Part shown: positions 57,126 through 64,000 of the stretch, piece after piece
How positions within the stretch are numbered: position 1 is the first letter of the stretch
Layout of the letters: each line of letters opens with the position of its first letter
Source: Proteles cristata cristata
Taxonomy: Eukaryota > Chordata > Mammalia > Carnivora > Hyaenidae
Direction of reading: 5' to 3'
DNA length: 64,000 nt
NCBI GenBank assembly: GCA_017311185.1
Contig: JAESUZ010000354.1
Location: 310,001 to 374,000, forward strand
Made by a program: the position numbers and the translations under genes
The notes under the pieces: model-generated
Database searches by the model: none
What the model saw: the letters and a program-made list of their open reading frames with translations, nothing else
What the model was told of the DNA's origin: nothing

Positions 57126-58472
57126 TCTGGAACAAATCTGATGCACTTTCTACTTCAAAATAGGACTTCACTGTCTACCTCTCCGAGGTGAGAGAGCCAG
57201 TCCTCTGGAGCAAATAAGAACAAATTCTAGTCCATCAGTTCATTCACACCAATTACATCAACTAATTTCACAGAATACTATTGAAGGATCAATCTAGCTT
57301 TACTTATATATCAGAATACATTATAATTTGGACTTTAATTAGACTTTAGGATGTTATACAGAAAGAAATGTCCATTTAAATATACTGTGTGCAGTTAGCA
57401 TGCCAGCTTTCTATTAAGCAAAAGTTAATTTATCTTCAGATGAGGGGGAGGGAAAAGGAGTGGTAAACAGATTCTTTCTAATTCAGAAGATGCTTCTTCT
57501 GGTCTAGGGAAAAATAACATTAGGGCTTCATTCTCTTCCCTCTGCTGTCCTCCCTTCCTGTTTCCTTATCTCCCCCCTCCATCCATGTCCCACTGCCTAC
57601 ACATCTAGAAAGCCCTTTAGGATCTGATTTCATTTTTATGGCTCAACTAACTGAAAAAGCTAAAATCCCAGTGAGAGTCTGAGAGCAGCAGAAAATCTGA
57701 TTATCTGGAGTGCTGTTGGCTAGCTCATGGCATCCATATTTAAGGAAGCATCCTGCAACAATCATCCAGAACGAGCATATGGGAGACCTCTGTATGCAAC
57801 CATTATGATGCAGTCATTGTTCATTATGTTTGAATTAACAGCGACAGCACACATCCTACTTATTAGATGATGTTTCTATTTAATTCCCTATTATCTATTA
57901 AAATCTCTCTTCTCTTGCGGAGAGAATACACAAAACAAAGTCAGGCACCGAGACTCAAGGACCACCCATGTATTACTTTCTAAAATATAGTTCTAAAGAG
58001 TTGACTTTCAAAAACACCACCACCAAACCAATACAGTAACATCATACTTCTGGCTCTGACCAGAGTGTGGGTAGAAGCAAATGGATTGATGGTTTTTTAC
58101 TGATCTGGGAGCCAAATTGCATTCATTCTTGGAGAGCAGAGGAGTAGGAATGACCCTCAAGTGCAGAGCGGCCAGGTGGAAAGATGGCTTCAATATGCTC
58201 TTGGATGTTATTAATATAAAACCTACATCAGCATTGCTACTTCCTGATTCTACACAGCTGCTATTTTGTTAACAGCTCGAGCATCCAGGAGACTGGAAAG
58301 AAGGGCCAATATAGAACTCCTTGAAGACCATTGCCTTGTGCCATATACTGGTCAACTGAACCGACGTAGGAAGGTGGTGAAAAACTAACTGCCAGATGGC
58401 CACTTAGGAGTTATCTGAGCTAAGGTCTCTGTGCTGTGGGTTAGTTCAAACCAGGAATCTAAAGGGCTTTCT
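57126..58472. other. Single-copy DNA, no gene seen
   Basis: A CT-rich patch (CTTATCTCCCCCCTCCATCC) lies near 57566. No repeat or coding pattern recognised. Confidence 0.45.
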
Positions 58473-58686
58473 TTTTTTTTTTCTATGTTTATTTATTTTT
58501 GAGACAGAGAGAAACAGAGCATGAGTGGGAGAGGGGAAGAGAGAGATGGAGACACAGAATCTGAAGCAGGCTCCAGGCTCTGGGCTGTGAGCACAGAGTC
58601 CGATGAGGGGCTCAAACCCATGAACTGCAAGATCATGACCTGAGCCAAAGTTGGGTGCTTAATCAACTGAGCCACCCAGGCATCCC
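58473..58686 (-). mobile_element. Felid CAN-SINE with 15-bp target duplication
   Basis: TCTAAAGGGCTTTCT (58458-58472) and TCTAAAGGACTTTCT (58687-58701) differ by one base. Between them are the T-rich tail, TATTTATTTTTGAGACAGAG, and the head GAGCCACCCAGGCATCCC. Confidence 0.97.
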
Positions 58687-58701
58687 TCTAAAGGACTTTC
58701 T

Positions 58702-59604
58702 GATGAGGTTTTCTGAGTTCTTAAGCCTTATCACCACCTATTAATCTCTCACCCCATGTTATCACCATGTTGTTGGGATACAGCCTGCACTGGGATCACC
58801 AAAATAGGCTCCAGTGTCTACTTGGGTTTGTTTGTTTGCTTTTGCTTTAAAAGCCTCAGTGTTCTTCTAACGTTATAAGTCACCCACTAATGCAGCCACA
58901 GCTGTCAGCCCTGCTGGGGATTTCATTCCCATTCAGAGACACTTCCCCCTCCCTGACTTTGATTTGATTAGGGGAAAACCAGGCTTGCAGATCTAATACT
59001 TGTGCTCACTATGTTACAGAATGAGAATCAAGAACTGTAATTTTTGAGGCTTTTCAAGGTTCTGTTTGAAATTCTCATCATGAAATAAGATTAAGATATC
59101 CATTTTGGTCATTTTTCTGATTTCTAAAGTTTATGAGAGAATGGTCATCTCTATGTAGATGGGCAAATCAACACCATGAATCACAGTGGGGACTAAGGCA
59201 CAACATGCACATACACCCCTAACGTAACAAAGGCAAAATGAGCTCATTCCATTTAGATTTCATTAACTCTAAGTGAATACGGTTTTCAGGACTGATTATT
59301 CTTTATTGAAAACAGAATTACAAAACTTTCCCTCAGCAGAAAAACTGAGGCAAAGAATTAATAGTAGCCTAAAGACTAGAGAGCCATTTACTGAGTGCAT
59401 TTTGTGTAAATTAAAGTAGTAAATAATCTATTCAATCCTCAGGTTCACTTGTAAACTAATGACTGCCTCTTCTGACAACAATAATGATAATAACACCCAG
59501 CATGTAAACTCTTTTATACTTTTCAAACATGCTTCATATGGATTAAACCACTTCTAATCCAATAAGCATCCATAAAACTTACATGTAGATTCAATGTTAG
59601 TGTT
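58702..59604. other. Single-copy DNA, no gene seen
   Basis: TACTTTTCAAACATGCTTCA near 59517 is faintly MIR-like. Nothing firm. Confidence 0.45.
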
Positions 59605-59865
59605 GCCCCCAAAAAGATAATTTGAAACCCTAACCCCCAACACTTCAGAATGTGAAGCTATTTGGAAATAGGGTCTTCATAGAGGTAATCAAGTTGAAAT
59701 GAAGTCATTAAGGTAGGCTCTAATGCAATATGGCCGTACCCTTATGAAATAACAGAAATTTTGATACAGACAGGCACTAAGAAAAGATGATATGAAGAAA
59801 CAAAGTGAAAATATGGCCATCTATAAGCCAAGGAGTACCTGAAGCTACTAGAAGGTAGCTACTAG
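59605..59865 (+). mobile_element. MaLR-type (MLT1-like) LTR 5' fragment
   Basis: GAAACCCTAACCCCCAACAC, AGCTATTTGGAAATAGGGTC, GAGGTAATCAAGTTGAAATG and ATCTATAAGCCAAGGAGTAC follow the 5' and middle parts of the MLT1/MST LTR consensus. It is the plus-strand counterpart of the LTR at 26131-26620. Confidence 0.75.
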
Positions 59866-60449
59866 ATTGCTCACTTCAAGTCAATCATTACGACTTTTTT
59901 TTTTTTCTTTAATGAGGCTTCTCTTGGAGTGTTTGGCATGGAAGTTGATTGGTCTGCTTCCTAGATGGGTGAGCTATGGTTACAAGAATGCTGAATTTCT
60001 AGATTTACATAATGAGTGCTTCGGTAATATGATTGTATACCAGGGGAAAATAATTGCAGAAGCAAGTTCCTTCTAAGTGGGTATAAATGAACTAGTTTAC
60101 TCAGCATACAGTTATTACATAATTATTATGTGTCTGGTACAGAAGAAGATGGAGGATCATATGCAAAGCACAATTAAACATAAATATCCTTATAAACCAG
60201 ACTTGGCTTTACTCCTCCCTCTGGGTAGAGCCAGGAGAAAGAAGAGCCCACCCTCACCCATGAAAGCTTGGGCTAAGATTGATACTGCAGTGGAAGAATT
60301 TAGCATATTCTCCATAAAAACAGATTTTTAAATTGGGTTTGACAAAGGATAAGATTAACTAAGTTATCATTATGCCATTAATTGATAATTTAATTGAATA
60401 TTTTTACCATCATAGTATTACCTAACTTTTGTGTACTAGAATCACTATG
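59866..60449. other. Single-copy DNA, no gene seen
   Basis: Two consecutive plus frames (59867-60076, 60077-60331) have no recognisable domain. A T run lies near 59894. Confidence 0.4.
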
Positions 60450-60612
60450 TTAACTGGTCAAGCACTTCCTCTTTTGATCTTTATTACTACCACTGGATAG
60501 ATACTGCAATAACCTCATTTTACTGATGAGGAAACTAATGCACAGAGAGGCAAGTTACTTATTTAAAGAGATCACAGAAGAGATAAAATGTGGAATCTGA
60601 TCCCTGAACCAC
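60450..60612 (+). mobile_element. MIR SINE remnant
   Basis: AATAACCTCATTTTACTGAT, GAGGAAACTAATGCACAGAG and AGGCAAGTTACTTATTTAAA are the MIR core ('cattttacagatgaggaaactgaggcacagagagg'). Confidence 0.82.
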
Positions 60613-60693
60613 AAATGTCTGTTCACAGAACTGACAACAGAAACAGAACACACATGTATCCACTAACTACTTCAGTTTAAACATCCAACTCCT

Positions 60694-60903
60694 TGGTGTG
60701 CCTGAGTGGCTCAATCAGTTGAGTGTCTGACTTTGGTTCAGGTCATGATCTCAAGGTTTGTGGGTTCAAGCCCCATGTTGGGCTCTGTGCTGACAGCTTG
60801 GAGTCTGGATCTTGCTTTATATTTGTGTCTCCCTCTCTCTGCCCTACCCTGCTCACACTCTGTCTCTGTTTCAGAAATAAACATTTAAAACATTTTTTTA
60901 AAA
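60694..60903 (+). mobile_element. Felid CAN-SINE with target duplication
   Basis: TGGTGTGCCTGAGTGGCTCA head, CAGGTCATGATCTCAAGG middle, CT-rich part, AGAAATAAACATTTAAAACA tail. AAACATCCAACTCC before and AAACATCCACTTTCC after are the target copies. Confidence 0.95.
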
Positions 60904-61984
60904 AAACATCCACTTTCCCATTTCATGGAATGATCCCTTTGATTCATACTTATACAAAATCCACACACCCCCTTTACTTTACAAACAAACTCTAAGTCCA
61001 AGAGAGTAACAGTGTTGCAAGAAAAGGAAGAAGGCAACAAAACTACCCACAGGGTATGTAGATCCCTCAGAATGTGAATTTCATTTGGAATCACTCCAGA
61101 AAACAAATTAGTAGTTCAATAAGAGGAAGAAATATGTATATATGATTATACATCTTTATTGGTGTAAAGAAAATAACAGAGGCAAATGGAATCTTTAAAA
61201 ATCCAATACTGATGAATAAGACACATGATATTGAAAGACAGTCTCTTGTTTGAACCTTCAACAATTTTTTTCCCCGCATAAAACCTGTCAATGACAGAGC
61301 TTATATCAAATTTACCACCAAATATTAAAAAAAAAGGAAAACTATGGCATCATTGGATAACAGAAGTGGAAATGACCTTAGAGGGTACGTTGAGCCCCCA
61401 TACAGAGGCTAAAGCCTCAGCTCAGAGAGTTCAAAGTTGGTAACCACAGTAGATGGAAATTCTATGGCAAAAAGGCTTTTGTTGCTGATAAGGGAATTTT
61501 CATCCAGTTTGCCCAAAGTATTCTTCTTTTTCCCTTCATGCATTCTTCTCTATGTGAGGTCTGAGATGTTTATTAGTTCAAGTAGTTCATAACTCTATTA
61601 AGAACATCGAGTGCTAATAGATTTTTAAAGTTGAGCCATCTGCCTCCCATCACCAGTAAGATCCTTCTTCATTTTGGCAATGAACCCTTTCCAGGCTCTT
61701 TCACATTTGCGCCACATGCCAATACAGCATTCCACTCATTATCTTAAAGCCTGTGGCAGAGATCACAGCTCCATGCCTTCTTCTAGAGCACACAGGCAGA
61801 CCACTGGCCACTATTTCAGCTAGGCTGGGGACACCTCACTGCCTTGTGACCCATGATGTGTAGCTTGAAGAAAGAAAAATCATTTTAAAGCATGCTTCCT
61901 ATTCCCCAGCCTCTCTTCTCCTTCAGGGGTTATGTAGAGAGTTCTTTGCTCCATAGGGCATAACCTCTATATGGAAACATTCTA
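60904..61984. other. Single-copy DNA, no gene seen
   Basis: GGAAATGACCTTAGAGGGTA near 61370 is faintly like an ancient SINE or L2 motif. Nothing firm. Confidence 0.4.
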
Positions 61985-62105
61985 GGTCACTAAGTCACCA
62001 CTTGAAAGAGCTTCTGTGGAGATTGGGCATATTTTACTATGTGAAGTGGCAGAGATTTTAGGGTTTGTTGCCACAGCGCAGCCTAACCTATCCTGACTAA
62101 CACAG
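61985..62105 (+). mobile_element. MaLR-type (MLT1-like) LTR 3' end
   Basis: GGTCACTAAGTCACCACTTG, then GATTTTAGGGTTTGTTGCCA and CAGCCTAACCTATCCTGACT followed by AACACAG, match the MLT1 LTR 3' terminus. The 5' part is not recognisable. Confidence 0.6.
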
Positions 62106-64000
62106 AGAACAGCCTTCTTTAGGGTGACCATTCATAAAGCTATGCTTTTTTAGAGCTCTGGCTCTCCGGTAACACACTCACATGTCATATTTCATGTAAT
62201 GAGGGTTTTGATATCAATCAAATTATATCAGCACCATTTTTACCAGCTACAACATACGTGGGTGGACCTCCTCCTCCATCTCAATACTCTACCAATTACA
62301 GGATGCATGTCTTGGATGACTGATTCCTCTTATCCAGTGGGCTCATGTTTACATCATTGACTTGATCCACTGGATCTCTACTGAGTTAAAGAACTCTAAC
62401 TTACCAGGAGGTGTTATAAACACAGACTGTAACTGGAATATATGACCTTGTATACATGATGAAGATACTAATCAAATATTCTTCAGTTGGTATATCCTCC
62501 CATATCTTCTCCAGGGGTAGGCACCATTAAAGCCAACAATCATCCTTCACATTTGTTGGTTAAATAGGACCGCTAGAAAATAAAACTTTATTTTGCCTTC
62601 ATGTTTTCCCTTGATAGGTGGGTTTTATATAAATGTGATATCCATCAACATGGGAGATTCTATTAATGCCAAAATGTCACAAGCAATAGATCCACCTAAA
62701 ATTTGTTCCTGTGTATAGAAAGTGTTGCAATCTCATGAGACATCTAGGACAGAATTCCTTCAAATTGGAATTGAATATTGGATCAGAGAGACTCATTTCG
62801 CCTATTCCCTTCACAATGTCTTTGCTGCAAGGTTTGAGACGGTTGTCAGTAGTGATAGGAAGGGAAAGGGGCTGATCTAGGAAGAGTTCTTAATTGAGAA
62901 TATCTAGATTCGAGAATAGTCTGCTATGCTGAAGCTGACAGGCATCACAAAATCCACAGCACCTCCTAACATTTGGAGACAAAGTATTTCTATTCTCTAT
63001 ATTTTCTGATCCTAAAGCAATACAGTCACTGCATGGGGGAAAAAAGGGTGGGAACATTTGTAGCAACAAGGCCCCTAAAAACAGCCCAATGCCAGTGAGA
63101 AATGTATGAAATGAAATCTGATTTCCCACAAGAAATATAGAAATTATCTTTGATGATACGTAAAGAATTGCCTGAAGGATTAGAAGGTTTTATCCACAGA
63201 AAGGTGGAAGGAGAACGCAAACCTGAAAGAATTCTTACAAAAAAATAAAACAGTGTGCCCAAAAACTATGTTTGAAAAGGAGCTTGGTCACTTAAGGAAA
63301 CTGCAGTGGCTCATTACAGCAAGAGCAAAGAGCACAGCAGATGACATCCTTCATTTACAACTTAGTGGTTCTTAGTCAACAGTTTAATCCATCATCGTAA
63401 GTCAACAATCATCTACACTGTCTCTTGAATCCTTCCTTTGAATTCTGATTAAATAAGAGTTCTTCTTCTTCAAACAACCTTCTCTAGTGGATATTTATCA
63501 TACCCTGTGGATGCCTAAAAGCTTTGAATAAACTTACTGGTTTGGGAAATTCCTCACTTTGTCAATCCTGGTCTAAAATAAAAGGTCACCTTTCTGTATA
63601 AACGTCTCACATTCACAGCCTTCAGCCTTCTCAAAGTTGAATGTAGCTAAAAGCATGCCTATCAAAGCCAAACACTGAATTAGAAGCTGGCAGCACATTC
63701 CTTCTGGCTTAAATTACCCCCAGCTTCAAAGGAAAGCAGGTGAAGAAAAGCTCTATGCTAGTACCTCGTGTCCAGTATGAAAATGCCTGCCATGGTATCT
63801 CCACTTAACCAGTTTCAATTGGTGATTTGAAACACTGGTCATTGGTATGTGATACTGACACCTCTTTATCTGGCTTCCTAGAGATTATGACCTAATTAAC
63901 TAACTATACTTAATTTTTGCCCAAAACACTAAGGATTGATTTTTCTTCTTTATAACTGAAGCTGTATGGTGGACATTGTCCATGCCCTGCTCAGATTCCA
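62106..64000. other. Single-copy DNA to the window end, no gene seen
   Basis: No repeat family or exon was recognised. Two overlapping minus frames (62890-63129, 63026-63262) have no domain. The sequence continues beyond the window. Confidence 0.45.

Noticed and set aside
1403..60903. tRNA-like heads with A and B boxes, as possible tRNA genes
   Set aside because: They belong to CAN-SINEs: no paired acceptor stem or full cloverleaf, and each is followed by the SINE body and tail.

Overview
The window looks like non-coding DNA from a cat-family (felid) chromosome. The main clue is about 20 copies of a roughly 200-bp tRNA-derived SINE that opens with GGGGCGCCTGGGTGGCTCAG, carries pol III A and B boxes, and ends in a CT-rich tract, AATAAA and an A-rich tail. 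That is the carnivore CAN-SINE family in its felid form (SINEC_Fc type). The L1 3' end seen at 44604-46249 and 32014-32127 is also of carnivore type. Between them lie older mammal-wide repeats (L1M, MIR, L2, MLT1, MER5 and other hAT relics), microsatellites and long AT-rich single-copy stretches.

I find no intact protein-coding gene, no exon I could defend, no functional RNA gene, no operon and no CRISPR array. The longest open frames (about 100-150 codons) lie in L1 ORF2 relics, an LTR, an L1 3' UTR, or next to a poly(T) tract. The window is most simply intergenic DNA or part of a very large intron.

Layout: 1-8.5 kb is single-copy DNA with a tandem SINE pair (1403-1831), an L1M tail, MIRs, a MER5 relic and a possible retrocopied transcript (about 4861-5620, minus strand). 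8.5-13.7 kb is one old plus-strand L1 with three SINEs and a CA repeat inside it. 13.7-23.7 kb mixes single-copy DNA with SINEs, including one inserted in a MIR. 23.7-25.0 and 31.3-33.9 kb are minus-strand L1M 5' regions; the second contains a small, much younger L1 tail. 33.9-41.4 kb is poor in repeats. 41.4-43.2 kb is an L1M inside an L1M. 44.6-46.25 kb is the youngest-looking L1, with an 18-bp target duplication and three probable CGA-to-TGA stops. 46-64 kb is single-copy DNA with scattered old repeats, five SINEs and a 30-nt U6 snRNA fragment.

The elements do not form a pathway; they give an order of insertion. MIR, L2, hAT relics and MLT1 are oldest, then L1M, then felid SINEs and felid L1. 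All repeat-family names come from recognising consensus-like sequence by eye, so subfamily names are approximate. I saw nothing that amounts to a new biological system. The items most worth checking are the retrocopy candidate, the SINE/U6 junction, the non-L1 block inside the 8.5-13.7 kb L1, and the repeat-poor 38-41 kb block.
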